Source: an uncultured Victivallaceae bacterium (GTDB taxonomy: Bacteria > Verrucomicrobiota > Lentisphaeria > Victivallales > Victivallaceae). From it: a DNA stretch of 64,000 nucleotides. Location: the NCBI GenBank assembly GCA_944392655.1, contig CALXXL010000001.1, positions 62,001 to 126,000 on the forward strand, written 5' to 3'. A program made the translations under genes and the position numbers. Position 1 is the first letter of the stretch. Every line of letters starts with the position of its first letter. Below, in pieces: positions 9,859 through 18,474 of the stretch. The notes beneath the pieces were generated by a model. That model worked only from the letters and a program-made list of their open reading frames with translations. It made no database searches and was not told where the DNA came from.

Positions 9859-9897
9859 GCCGCGGAGCTTAAACAGAGCTTTCCGCGGCTTTTTTTG
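9859..9897 (+). terminator. Intrinsic terminator between hom and aspartokinase
   Basis: GCCGCGG (9859-9865) pairs with CCGCGGC (9883-9889); a run of eight T (9890-9897) follows. It lies within the 82-base hom-ask gap, so either ask has its own promoter or read-through is partial. Confidence 0.8.
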
Positions 9898-9933
9898 CGA
9901 TATGTAACACTATTGGTCAAGGATAAAAAAATT

Positions 9934-11346
9934 ATGAAAAGAGCACATACCGTTGAAAAAATCGGCGGAACCTCGATGACGTGTTTCGGCGACGTAATGA
10001 AAAATGTTATAATCGGTCGTCGTAAAGGAAGTGAGCTTTATAACCGTATTTTTGTCGTCTCAGCTTACGGCGGCGTTACGAATCGGCTGTTGGAAGATAA
10101 GAAGACCGGTGAGCCGGGCATTTACGGACACTTTGCCATGGAAGATGGCAAGTGGGAGGAAAAACTGGAAGAAACCCGGAAGTTCATGATAGATTTAAAC
10201 CATTCTTTTGCCGATCTCGGTTTGAATCTGGAAGTGGCGGATGCCTTTGTCAATGAACGTCTGGACGGTATTAAGATATGTCTGCGTGATATGAAACGGA
10301 TCCGTTCATTCGGGCATTTTACTCCGGATCACTATCTGCCGGCGATGCGGGAGTTTTTGAGTGCGATAGGGGAAGCGCACAGCGCGTTCAATTCAGTGGA
10401 AATACTGCGTCATCATGGTGTAAATGCCGTGCTTGTGGATCTTTCCGGCTGGATGGAGACCACATCGCTGCCGATGGAGAAAATGATAGAAACTCATCTT
10501 GCCGGTATTGATTTTGCCACTACCATGCCGATTGTTACAGGTTATGTAAAATGCGCCGAAGGCATCATGAACCGGTTTGATCGCGGATACAGTGAAATTA
10601 CATTCAGCAAGCTGGCGGTGATTACTGAAGCGCGTGAAGGGGTAATCCATAAAGAGTTTCACCTTTCTACCGGCGATCCGAAACTTATGGGGGTGGAAAA
10701 TGTACGCACTATCGGCAATACCAACTTTGATATTGCCGACCAGCTTGCGGATATGGCCATGGAGGCGATACATCCTAAAGCATCCAAGGAGATGGAGCAG
10801 AAGAATATCCCGATCCGGGTTGCCAATACCTTCCAGCCGGATCATCCCGGCACGCTTATCAGCAATGACTATGTTTCGCCGACTCCCAGAGTGGAGATGA
10901 TCTGCGGACGTAATGATATTATTGCGGTAGAGGTACATGATCCCAATATGGTTGGAGAGAGCGGTTATGATTACCGGATTATGGAGAATTTCTACCGCAA
11001 TCACATAAGTTATATTGCCAAGAACACCAATGCCAATACGATAACCCATTATGTATCTTCGCGGAATCGCAATCTTGGACGGTGCCTTGAAGAGATCAAG
11101 GCATGCTTTCCGGAAGCGACAATCACGACGAAGGAGGTCGCGATAATTGCGGTTATCGGTTCTAATATGAAGTTGCCGGGATTTCTCTCCCGGGCGGCCA
11201 ATGCTTTGGCTGAGGCGAAGATAAATGTTCTTGCCCTGGATCAGTGCATCCGGCAGGTGAACATGCAGTTTGTTGTTGCTCGTGAAGATTATAAAGCAGC
11301 TCAGATCGCATTGCATCGTGAGCTGGTTGAAAAGGAACAAAATTAA
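9934..11346 (+). CDS. Aspartate kinase, ectoine-type (AK-Ect-like) branch
   Basis: Aspartokinase makes aspartyl phosphate, the first step to lysine, threonine and methionine. From ATG 9934 it is 470 residues, starting MKRAHTVEKIGGTSM, the phosphate-binding KxGGTS. This VEKIGGTSM form and the VSAYGGVTNRLLE segment match the aspartokinase branch first known from ectoine clusters, rather than LysC/ThrA; that placement is from memory of the family. Two ACT-like segments occupy the C-terminus (about 335-465). No ectABC genes are present; its partner here is hom. Confidence 0.88.
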   Translation: MKRAHTVEKIGGTSMTCFGDVMKNVIIGRRKGSELYNRIFVVSAYGGVTNRLLEDKKTGEPGIYGHFAMEDGKWEEKLEETRKFMIDLNHSFADLGLNLEVADAFVNERLDGIKICLRDMKRIRSFGHFTPDHYLPAMREFLSAIGEAHSAFNSVEILRHHGVNAVLVDLSGWMETTSLPMEKMIETHLAGIDFATTMPIVTGYVKCAEGIMNRFDRGYSEITFSKLAVITEAREGVIHKEFHLSTGDPKLMGVENVRTIGNTNFDIADQLADMAMEAIHPKASKEMEQKNIPIRVANTFQPDHPGTLISNDYVSPTPRVEMICGRNDIIAVEVHDPNMVGESGYDYRIMENFYRNHISYIAKNTNANTITHYVSSRNRNLGRCLEEIKACFPEATITTKEVAIIAVIGSNMKLPGFLSRAANALAEAKINVLALDQCIRQVNMQFVVAREDYKAAQIALHRELVEKEQN

Positions 11347-11361
11347 TTATCGGGTTTTGTT

Positions 11362-13473
11362 ATGAGTGTCAATTTTGATGAACTTTTTGACGCGGCTATG
11401 GCTGCGCCGAACGCAGAACACTTACAGGCGCTGTACAACGCGCTGAGCAAATGTGAAAATCCGGCTGAACAGGCGGAACTCTTAAGAATGATGCTGAGCG
11501 AATGGATGGAATCGGAAGAGGAGGATGTCTCCGAAATAGAGGCACACTTTATTCTTCAGGTTTTGCAGCTGAAGATTGGCGATAATGCTGTTTTCCGTAA
11601 AGCTCTGTCCAAGGCAGTAAAGGTATTATTGCCTCCATATATGAATAAGCCGGGTCTGGTACGGGCACTTGGAATAACCGACAGCAACGTATCCATTCAC
11701 GAAGCGGTGCGCCGGTTCCGCAATTTGCTGACGGTAAACAACAATACCCTGGTGTTCTTATCCTCCATGAAAAAATGGGGTGTGATCAACAATGTTGATG
11801 CATTGGCCGGTTCGGTTGCATTTGCACCATTAGGCAGCAGTTCAGCTAACGCTATGCCGTTGGTCAATATTTTGAGTGATGGGACCATGTTCCAGTTAAG
11901 CGTTGATTCTCAGCGATTGGCGGCGATGAACGGCCGCCCGATGAATTCCGGACATGAATACCGTAATGTAGCCAAGACCAGAGCATTGAATCATATCAGT
12001 GATGAAGAGATAAAAGAGATAGCCTTTGGTTCTCTGGTACCGGCAATTGTCAGTGAAAGTGATTTTGAGAGCTGGTGGAATGGGGAAGGCGGGAACACCG
12101 TTGCGAGTGCCGCCAGCAATTTACCGGCGTCCTGTAAAGCGCGCAGTATTCAGGAACTGGAGCTGCGCTTAAAAGTTGAGGACCCCAGGGCTGGAGTTTC
12201 TCCGGAGCAGGTAACTGCCTACCGTAATTTCTTTGCCAATTTAAAACCTGCTCACATAGATCGTGATGGTAAGACATTTGCTCAGGTAATAGCACTGCTT
12301 TCCGAGCGCCTCAGTGATGAAGAAATGGCGGAAGTTACAGCTCCTCTTGCCGGTAAATGTTCGTTCCTGCCGGCCAATCCGGAAAGTGAATTGCTGGATA
12401 AATTCGTTATTTTCGGTGAACTTAATGTAAAGACCTTGAACCGGTTGTTCGCTGCTTTGAGACTGGTGAAATCGGATGATTATATGGCCAAGCTGGCAGT
12501 TCGTCTGCCTTTAAAGGCGTTGGCGGCTCTGGCGGATATGCTGCCGGATGAGGCAATTCTTCCGGCATTACAGAACGCGGTACCGACTTCGGATATCTAT
12601 ATGTATATATGGCGTAATCGTGCCAAACGTACCAAGCCATTGCTGGATATGATCAATATCAGCAGTGTGGTAAAGGTGTTGAATCAGACCAGAATGCCGA
12701 AAGCGTGGACTGCGGCCGTGCGTGATTTAAAAAATACGCTTATGGACAAGCCTGAATTTCATAAACAGCTTCTGGACAGTGCACAGAAAGATGTAAAACT
12801 GATTACCGGAGCCTTGCAGGCGGCGCATGTATTGGGATCTGGTGAACGTCAGAGTCTGCTGGTAAAATTCTCCCGTCTATCCCGCGACTTGCAGAGCCAT
12901 CTGGAAAGCGGCGTTGGCCGGCAGCTGGTAGAGGATGCCGGTGGTGTGGAACAGCAGGCGGCTCCAGCAGAACCGTTGTTCTCTTCAGTTGCGTCATTAA
13001 AGCGGCTTAAGCAGGAATTGGATGATATAATCAATATTCACCAGCCGGAAAACCGTGAAGCGCTTAAAACTGCCCGTGCGCATGGTGACTTCCGTGAAAA
13101 TGCCGAATTTGATGCTGCCAAAGAACGGCGTAATTTCCTTACCCGTCGTCGTAATGAGTTGGAACGTATTTTAACTCAGGCGCAAGCGGTGACATTCGGC
13201 GGGGTCAAACCCGGGAAACATGCGGAGCTTGGCTGTACGGTTACATTGCAATATCCCAATGGTGCAACAGAAGCATATCATCTGCTGGGCGCATGGGACG
13301 GGAATCCTGATAAGGGATATCTTTCCTATAAGACCAGACTTGGTGAGGCGATTTATCAGCATGAAATCGGTACTACTGTAGATCTGCCCGGTGGAAAGCG
13401 TGCGACAATCGCCAAGATTGAAGCGCTGACTCCGGAAATAATTGCAGAAATGGATGAACCGGAAGAAAAATAA
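11362..13473 (+). CDS. greA: GreA transcript-cleavage factor fused to a large N-terminal domain
   Basis: The C-terminal part (about residues 540-703) is GreA: an antiparallel coiled coil whose tip reads GDFRENAEF, retaining the acidic pair D576/E579 that projects into the RNA polymerase secondary channel, then the FKBP-like domain with the LPGGKR-type end. Standard GreA is about 158 residues; here roughly 540 helical residues without recognised motifs precede it. Chlamydial GreA has a comparable long N-terminal fusion of about 700 residues in total, which is why I take this as a PVC trait. It begins 15 bases after the aspartokinase stop. The extension's role is unknown. Confidence 0.88.
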   Translation: MSVNFDELFDAAMAAPNAEHLQALYNALSKCENPAEQAELLRMMLSEWMESEEEDVSEIEAHFILQVLQLKIGDNAVFRKALSKAVKVLLPPYMNKPGLVRALGITDSNVSIHEAVRRFRNLLTVNNNTLVFLSSMKKWGVINNVDALAGSVAFAPLGSSSANAMPLVNILSDGTMFQLSVDSQRLAAMNGRPMNSGHEYRNVAKTRALNHISDEEIKEIAFGSLVPAIVSESDFESWWNGEGGNTVASAASNLPASCKARSIQELELRLKVEDPRAGVSPEQVTAYRNFFANLKPAHIDRDGKTFAQVIALLSERLSDEEMAEVTAPLAGKCSFLPANPESELLDKFVIFGELNVKTLNRLFAALRLVKSDDYMAKLAVRLPLKALAALADMLPDEAILPALQNAVPTSDIYMYIWRNRAKRTKPLLDMINISSVVKVLNQTRMPKAWTAAVRDLKNTLMDKPEFHKQLLDSAQKDVKLITGALQAAHVLGSGERQSLLVKFSRLSRDLQSHLESGVGRQLVEDAGGVEQQAAPAEPLFSSVASLKRLKQELDDIINIHQPENREALKTARAHGDFRENAEFDAAKERRNFLTRRRNELERILTQAQAVTFGGVKPGKHAELGCTVTLQYPNGATEAYHLLGAWDGNPDKGYLSYKTRLGEAIYQHEIGTTVDLPGGKRATIAKIEALTPEIIAEMDEPEEK

Positions 13474-13502
13474 GCTGATTAATTAAGCAGTTATTAATAC
13501 AG

Positions 13503-13541
13503 TGCGATACAGCAAATCATATACGCTGTATCGCATTTTTT
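13503..13541 (+). terminator. Intrinsic terminator after greA
   Basis: An 11-base perfect stem, TGCGATACAGC (13503-13513) / GCTGTATCGCA (13525-13535), is followed by six T. It lies between convergent greA and comM, and the T-tract runs into the comM stop codon. Confidence 0.9.
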
Positions 13542-15078
13542 ATATATGCAGAGTACGATCGGCGCCGCGGTAATTTACAGCTTCATACAAGTGTTCTTCG
13601 GCGATATTTTCTGTCCCTGCTAAATCGGCTATAGTTCTGGCAACTTTCAGAATACGATCGTATGCACGCGGGCTCAGTTTAAAGAAATTGATCGCCTGGC
13701 GCAGGATGGAGTTGCCTTTGGGAGACAATCTGCAGAATTTCTGCAATTCACGGCTGCCCATCTGGGCGTTGCAATAAATAGCAGAGCCGGCAAATCTATC
13801 CTGCTGAATTTTTCTTGCCGCAACAACGCGGGCGCGGATAACCGCGCTGGATTCTCCAGTCGGTGCGGCAAGCAGTTCATCTTCGGTAAGATGCAGTACG
13901 TCAACGTGGAGATCAATGCGATCCAGCAGAGGGCCGGAGATCTTGTTCAGATAGCGTTTCTTTTCATCCGGTTTACAGCGACAGCCGAATGATGCATCTC
14001 CCATTCCACATGGGCACGGGTTCATTGCCGCAATCAGCATAAAACGGGCGGGAAATACACAACTTCCAGCCGCTCTTGAGATAGTGATAAAGCCGTCTTC
14101 CAGCGGTTGCCGCAGAACCTCAAGAACATTGCGCTTGAATTCCGGGAATTCATCGAGAAACAGGACTCCGTTATGAGCCAGGCTAATTTCTCCAGGCATG
14201 GGTGATTTGCGTCCGCCAACCAGTCCCACATCGCTTATGGTGTGGTGTGGCGCTCGGAATGGACGGGAAGTCAATAACGGCTGTTCATTATTTAACAGTC
14301 CCATAATGCTGTGAATGCGGCTGGTTTCCAATGTTTCTGCCAACGTCATTGGCGGCAGAATGGTTGCCACACGGCGGGCGATCATGCTCTTGCCGGTACC
14401 CGGGGGGCCGATCATCAGTGCGTTATGGCCACCGACCGCGGCGATCTCCATTGCTCTGCGTGCCAGAAACTGTCCTTTTACCTCTTCAAAGTCAGGAGCA
14501 TTGTTGCCGGATGTTGCTGTCGTAGATACAGGATCGGCATGAAATGGCGGCAGATGACGTTCGTTAATATATTTTTGTGCTTCCAATAAGTTATCAATTG
14601 CAATAACCGGGATATGGCCGGCCGCAAGCGCCGCTTCTCTGGCGTTCGCTCTCGGAACCAGCAACGCTTCTATGTCCGGCTGGTTGCTAACGCATATTGC
14701 GGTGGGCAGAATACCACGCACCGGACGTACTTTGCCGTCCAGCGCCAACTCTCCGGTAACCGCACATCTGGCTAGGAATTCGCTGTCTGCATGTCCCTGT
14801 GCTGCCAGAATAGCCAATGCTATGGCCAAATCAAATCCGCTGCCCTCTTTTTTCAGATCGGCCGGTGCCAGATTGACGATAGTTTCGCCATACGGCATGG
14901 TCAACCCGCATGAAGTAAGTGCTGCTCTTATCCGATCACGGCTTTCGCGCACCGATGCATCCGGCAGGCCGACAATCGCCATCGACTGCATTTCGCCGTG
15001 ACTGGTGGCGTGAACCTCAATTTCTACCCGGTGGGCATCTATGCCCAGCAGTGCGGTTGAGCAGCATTTACCCAGCAT
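13540..15078 (-). CDS. comM: YifB/ComM-family Mg-chelatase-like AAA+ ATPase
   Basis: ComM is a hexameric AAA+ helicase that promotes branch migration during integration of transformed DNA; YifB is the widespread homologue. The 512-residue protein starts MLGKCCSTALLGIDAHRVEIEVH, has an N-terminal LonC-like ChlI domain, the Walker A MIGPPGTGKS near 221-230, the GGRKSPMPGEISLAHNGVLFLDE Walker B region split by the family insert, and the cysteine cluster PCPCG...FGCRC near 353-370. ATG 15078 is used; a TTG at 15105 would overlap the upstream gene. It sits seven bases after the dehydratase stop, so it is likely co-transcribed. Confidence 0.92.
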   Translation of the reverse strand: MLGKCCSTALLGIDAHRVEIEVHATSHGEMQSMAIVGLPDASVRESRDRIRAALTSCGLTMPYGETIVNLAPADLKKEGSGFDLAIALAILAAQGHADSEFLARCAVTGELALDGKVRPVRGILPTAICVSNQPDIEALLVPRANAREAALAAGHIPVIAIDNLLEAQKYINERHLPPFHADPVSTTATSGNNAPDFEEVKGQFLARRAMEIAAVGGHNALMIGPPGTGKSMIARRVATILPPMTLAETLETSRIHSIMGLLNNEQPLLTSRPFRAPHHTISDVGLVGGRKSPMPGEISLAHNGVLFLDEFPEFKRNVLEVLRQPLEDGFITISRAAGSCVFPARFMLIAAMNPCPCGMGDASFGCRCKPDEKKRYLNKISGPLLDRIDLHVDVLHLTEDELLAAPTGESSAVIRARVVAARKIQQDRFAGSAIYCNAQMGSRELQKFCRLSPKGNSILRQAINFFKLSPRAYDRILKVARTIADLAGTENIAEEHLYEAVNYRGADRTLHI

Positions 15079-15085
15079 ATTGCGA

Positions 15086-16009
15086 TTATTTTGCGCCGTC
15101 AACAATGGCGAACATCAGAGTAATTTTCATAACGAGCTTGCCGTTTACAGTGATCTCGCCGGAGCCTTTGCCGAAACGGGATTTGCTGGGGGGCAGGCCG
15201 ATATGGCTGACCATCTGGTCACCCGGATAAACCGGAGCAAAAAATTCTGCTGAATCGATGCTCATAAAGTAACCGATTTTGCCGGCATTTTCCGGACGGG
15301 AAAGTACGCAGGCACATCCGGCCTGAGCCATTACTTCGCACAGTAAAGATTCCGGGAATGTTTTGCAATCGTCTTCGTATGCCTGGAAGAGCTCTTCGCC
15401 TCCGGAGACATTCTTTACAGAAGTAACCTGATCGCCGTCACGTTTGGCGATATAGTCGGTCAGCAAAAACGGATAACGGTGCGGCATAAAGGCCAGCAAT
15501 CCTACTGTATCGAGAGCAATATCGGCATTGCGGTCGAATTCATTATAATCGCACGGCATTGTTTCCGGCCGGGATTTTTCTCTGACTGCGAGGGTTATTT
15601 TAGCCTCGCAGGTGACGCCCTGGCAGTTGGCGGTTTTGCATTTTATCACCGCCTCGCCGTTTTCAATGGATTCGACTTCGGCGGAGACTTTCATCCGGTC
15701 ACCGGGCAGATTGGGTTTACGGAACTTTACTGACTCAAGTTTGCGCATATATACGTTGCGGGAGCCAGATGGATCAAGTTCTTTAGCTACTGCGAGCATG
15801 GCCAACTGACGCATCGCTTCCACCTGCATTACGCCGGGAAGGATTGGATGGCCCGGGAAATGTCCCTGGAAGAACAGTTCATTCATGGTAAGATTACGAA
15901 TACCGGTGAGCTGAGTTGGACTTTCGATTTCAACCCGATCAAGCATCAGCATAGGATAGCGTATGTGCAGAAGCTCGCGAATTTGAGCCGCATCAAGAAT
16001 TGTACCCAT
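15086..16009 (-). CDS. Tandem FabZ-like hotdog protein; second domain lacks catalytic His
   Basis: Two hotdog domains are joined in one 307-residue chain. The first (about 1-145) has the FabZ active site GHFPGHPILPGV with H50 and E64, and should dehydrate beta-hydroxyacyl-ACP. The second (about 168-307) starts with the same FabZ-style MPHRYPFLLTDY, but where GHFPGHP should be it reads AYEDDCKTF; the helix glutamate (E225) is kept. Ordinary FabZ is about 150 residues. The ATG follows AGGAG seven bases upstream. It is 25 bases after lpxC, matching the lpxC-fabZ pairing that is a fused protein in Bacteroidetes. Confidence 0.9.
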   Translation of the reverse strand: MGTILDAAQIRELLHIRYPMLMLDRVEIESPTQLTGIRNLTMNELFFQGHFPGHPILPGVMQVEAMRQLAMLAVAKELDPSGSRNVYMRKLESVKFRKPNLPGDRMKVSAEVESIENGEAVIKCKTANCQGVTCEAKITLAVREKSRPETMPCDYNEFDRNADIALDTVGLLAFMPHRYPFLLTDYIAKRDGDQVTSVKNVSGGEELFQAYEDDCKTFPESLLCEVMAQAGCACVLSRPENAGKIGYFMSIDSAEFFAPVYPGDQMVSHIGLPPSKSRFGKGSGEITVNGKLVMKITLMFAIVDGAK

Positions 16010-16034
16010 TTTTTACTCCTGTTTTTATATTAAA

Positions 16035-16880
16035 TCAAATGTTTCCGTTCATCTGGGCGATCATCTTCTGAGCCAGAGCAACATTGCTCGGATGGCCGGG
16101 TTTCACTGCGATCACGGATGCTTTTACCCGGTGGCCGCACAAATAAAGATCGCCTATCAAATCGAGAATCTTGTGCCGGACAATCTCATTATGCCACAAA
16201 AGTTTCTCTTTGCATATAATTGCACCGTTGTTCAAAATAGCAGCATTATCCAGACTGCCGCCTTTAATTAATCCCATTGCCAGCAGTTGTTTCAGGTCGC
16301 GGTAATCGACGAATGTTCTCGCCGGAGCGATCTCCGAGTGAAACGACTCTTTGTTTACTGACAGCGAAAAGAATTGCGGATCGAACGGACAGTTGGCAAA
16401 GCTCGCGGTACAGCTGATTTTCAATTCTTCATTGCCGGGCAGGATAACCACCTGGGTTCCGCCGTTTTCCACAAAAAGTGGCGAGCTTGGCCGGAAGAAC
16501 TTTGCTTCCGCATCCTGTTCAACTATGCCGGCATTCAATATACCTTCAAAAAATTTAATAGATGAGCCGTCGAGAATTGGAGGTTCCGGTCCATCCATAT
16601 CCACAACTGCATTGTCGATTCCGGCGGCATGCAGGGCGGACATAACGTGTTCCACGGTTGCTACCGCGGCATTGCCGGAGGCGATTGTTGTCCCGCGGCG
16701 TACATCTACTACGTTTGTAGCCACCGCCTTTACCATTGGTGCGCCGGCCACATCAATTCTCCGGAACCATATCCCGGAGTCAATCTCGCCCGGATTGATC
16801 CGCAATGTGGCGCGTACTCCCATGTGCAGGGTTATTCCATTAAACTGGACGCTTTGCGCCACAGTATGTTGTTTTTCCAT
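16035..16880 (-). CDS. lpxC: UDP-3-O-acyl-N-acetylglucosamine deacetylase
   Basis: LpxC removes the N-acetyl group from UDP-3-O-acyl-GlcNAc, the committed step of lipid A synthesis. The zinc ligands are visible: H78 in EHVMSALH, and H236 and D240 in HKILDLIGD. The catalytic H263 lies in the PGHPSN loop. At 281 residues it is a little short of the usual 300-305 but both repeats are intact. It is the first gene of a minus-strand run lpxC-dehydratase-comM and shares its upstream region with miaA. Confidence 0.96.
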   Translation of the reverse strand: MEKQHTVAQSVQFNGITLHMGVRATLRINPGEIDSGIWFRRIDVAGAPMVKAVATNVVDVRRGTTIASGNAAVATVEHVMSALHAAGIDNAVVDMDGPEPPILDGSSIKFFEGILNAGIVEQDAEAKFFRPSSPLFVENGGTQVVILPGNEELKISCTASFANCPFDPQFFSLSVNKESFHSEIAPARTFVDYRDLKQLLAMGLIKGGSLDNAAILNNGAIICKEKLLWHNEIVRHKILDLIGDLYLCGHRVKASVIAVKPGHPSNVALAQKMIAQMNGNI

Positions 16881-16900
16881 ATTTTTACCGTTAAAAAAGT

Positions 16901-16929
16901 TTGCAAAAAAACCGATATCACGGCATAAT
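16901..16929 (+). promoter_or_regulatory. Candidate miaA promoter
   Basis: TTGCAA (16901-16906), 17-base spacer, CATAAT (16924-16929); start codon of miaA 53 bases downstream. Confidence 0.5.
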
Positions 16930-16953
16930 ATAATACTATAAAAGGAAAATCAA
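16925..16953 (-). promoter_or_regulatory. Candidate lpxC promoter overlapping the miaA promoter
   Basis: Read on the minus strand: TTGATT (16953-16948), 17-base spacer, TATTAT (16930-16925). The two -10 boxes of lpxC and miaA occupy almost the same bases, so the polymerases cannot bind at once. Confidence 0.4.
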
Positions 16954-16982
16954 AAGTTTTTTATTTTTTTAGTTGTAAAATT

Positions 16983-17957
16983 ATGCCGAAGAAATTTAAT
17001 GTAGTTGTTGTTACCGGTCCTACTGCAACCGGTAAAACCGCGTTGGCGGTGGAGTTGGCCAGGAGATGGAATGGGGAGGTTATCAGCGCGGATTCGCGGC
17101 AGGTTTATCAGCATCTGGATATCGGCAGCGGTAAGGATTTGCAGGAGTATGGAGAAATTCCGTACCATCTTATAGACATTGTTCCTCCGGGTGGGAGCTA
17201 TCACTTAAAGCAGTTTACTGTGGACGCGCGGAATGCGATACGCGATATAGATGCGCGTGGCAAACTGCCGGTAATCTGCGGCGGTTCGGCATTGTATATT
17301 CATGCTTTGCTTAAAAATTACACATTGCCGGGCGATGCTCCGGATGAAGAGGAGCGCAGAATTATTGACGCAACGCCGCTTGCCGAGCTTCAAAAAGAGT
17401 TGCAACGGCTGGATCCGGAATTTTACGCATCTTTTGCCGACCGTGATAACTTCAATCGCGTACGCCGTGCAGTTGAGATCCGGAGGCGTCCCTCTCCCGG
17501 TGAAGTTCCGGATATGGAATTGAATGCGTTGGTACTCGGTGTTTTGTTTCCGCGCAGAGTTGTTCATGAGCGAATTGAAGCGAGGCTCGATGCCAGATTG
17601 AACGCCGGATTGATTGAAGAAGTAGCTGATTTACATGATAAATATGGCATGAGTTGGGACGCACTGGAGTTTCTCGGTTTGGAATACCGTTGTGTCGCAG
17701 AGTATTTGCAGGGGAGATGCGAATATGAAGAGATGCGCTTTAAACTGCTGTGTCAGATCCGTCAGTTTGCCAAAAGGCAGGATATATTCTTCCGGAAAAT
17801 GGAGCGGGAGGGGATTGATATATACTGGTTGCCTGAAGGCGATCGGGGGGCGGCAGATCGTCTGATTGCTGCATTTGTCAACGGCAAAGAACTGCCGGAA
17901 CCGGAATTCCGGCTTAAGGATTTTATCAACTCCGGCGTAAGAGTTCGGAAAAGATGA
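16983..17957 (+). CDS. miaA: tRNA dimethylallyltransferase
   Basis: MiaA adds a dimethylallyl group to N6 of A37 in tRNAs reading codons that start with U. The 324-residue protein begins with the P-loop TGPTATGKT (11-19), then ISADSRQVYQHLDIGSGKD, which holds the catalytic Asp and the family signature, and ends with a Glu/Arg-rich substrate domain. No clear ribosome site precedes ATG 16983. Its 3' end overlaps the convergent dnaQ-like gene by 32 bases. Confidence 0.95.
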   Translation: MPKKFNVVVVTGPTATGKTALAVELARRWNGEVISADSRQVYQHLDIGSGKDLQEYGEIPYHLIDIVPPGGSYHLKQFTVDARNAIRDIDARGKLPVICGGSALYIHALLKNYTLPGDAPDEEERRIIDATPLAELQKELQRLDPEFYASFADRDNFNRVRRAVEIRRRPSPGEVPDMELNALVLGVLFPRRVVHERIEARLDARLNAGLIEEVADLHDKYGMSWDALEFLGLEYRCVAEYLQGRCEYEEMRFKLLCQIRQFAKRQDIFFRKMEREGIDIYWLPEGDRGAADRLIAAFVNGKELPEPEFRLKDFINSGVRVRKR

Positions 17958-18468
17958 TCTCCAGCAACTGCACCGTCCACTCCACATCTGCCATTGCGCG
18001 GTGTGCCTGCTGGTTGTCCATGGTGTCTTTTAGCTGAAAAGTCCGTCTCAGATTCTGTAAACTGTAACTTGGCAGACCTTTGAATACCTGCCGTACCAGT
18101 TTAAGCGAATCCATGGTTTTGCCTTTCCACAGCGGTAATCCGGTACGCGCAAGGGACTCTTGAAGAAACGCCAGGTCGAATCTGGCATTATGAGCCACCA
18201 GCGTGGAGCCCTTTGCCAGATCGAGGAAGTCGTAGGCAACGGCGCTGAATTTAGGCGCATTTATTACCATGGCATCGGTGATATGATGAATCAGCTGAAC
18301 CTCAATCGGTATTTTGCAACCGGGATGGATCAGCGACTGGAACCGGGTTATATGGCCGTCGGTATCGATTCTGGCCGCCGCCAGTTCGACAATACGGCAG
18401 TTTACCGGACTCATGCCGGTAGTTTCTACATCAAAAACCGTAAACGGTCCCAGTTCATACCACTGCAT
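17926..18468 (-). CDS. DnaQ-like DEDDh 3'-5' exonuclease
   Basis: The 180-residue protein has the exonuclease motifs in order: FDVETTG (ExoI D-x-E), HNARFDLAFL (ExoII), and HRAMADVEWT (ExoIII with the His and Asp of the DEDDh class). This fits a proofreading subunit (epsilon) or a related RNase T-like exonuclease. The start is taken at ATG 18468; a TTG at 18474 sits directly next to the galE stop. It is downstream of galE on the same strand. A separate dnaE lies at 55-58.5 kb; pairing with it is inference. Confidence 0.88.
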   Translation of the reverse strand: MQWYELGPFTVFDVETTGMSPVNCRIVELAAARIDTDGHITRFQSLIHPGCKIPIEVQLIHHITDAMVINAPKFSAVAYDFLDLAKGSTLVAHNARFDLAFLQESLARTGLPLWKGKTMDSLKLVRQVFKGLPSYSLQNLRRTFQLKDTMDNQQAHRAMADVEWTVQLLEIIFSELLRRS

Positions 18469-18474
18469 GGACAA

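Noticed and set aside
10393-11340. Long minus-strand frame (315 codons) opposite aspartokinase
   Set aside because: It is a codon-shadow of the well-supported plus-strand gene and has no recognisable motif or ribosome site.
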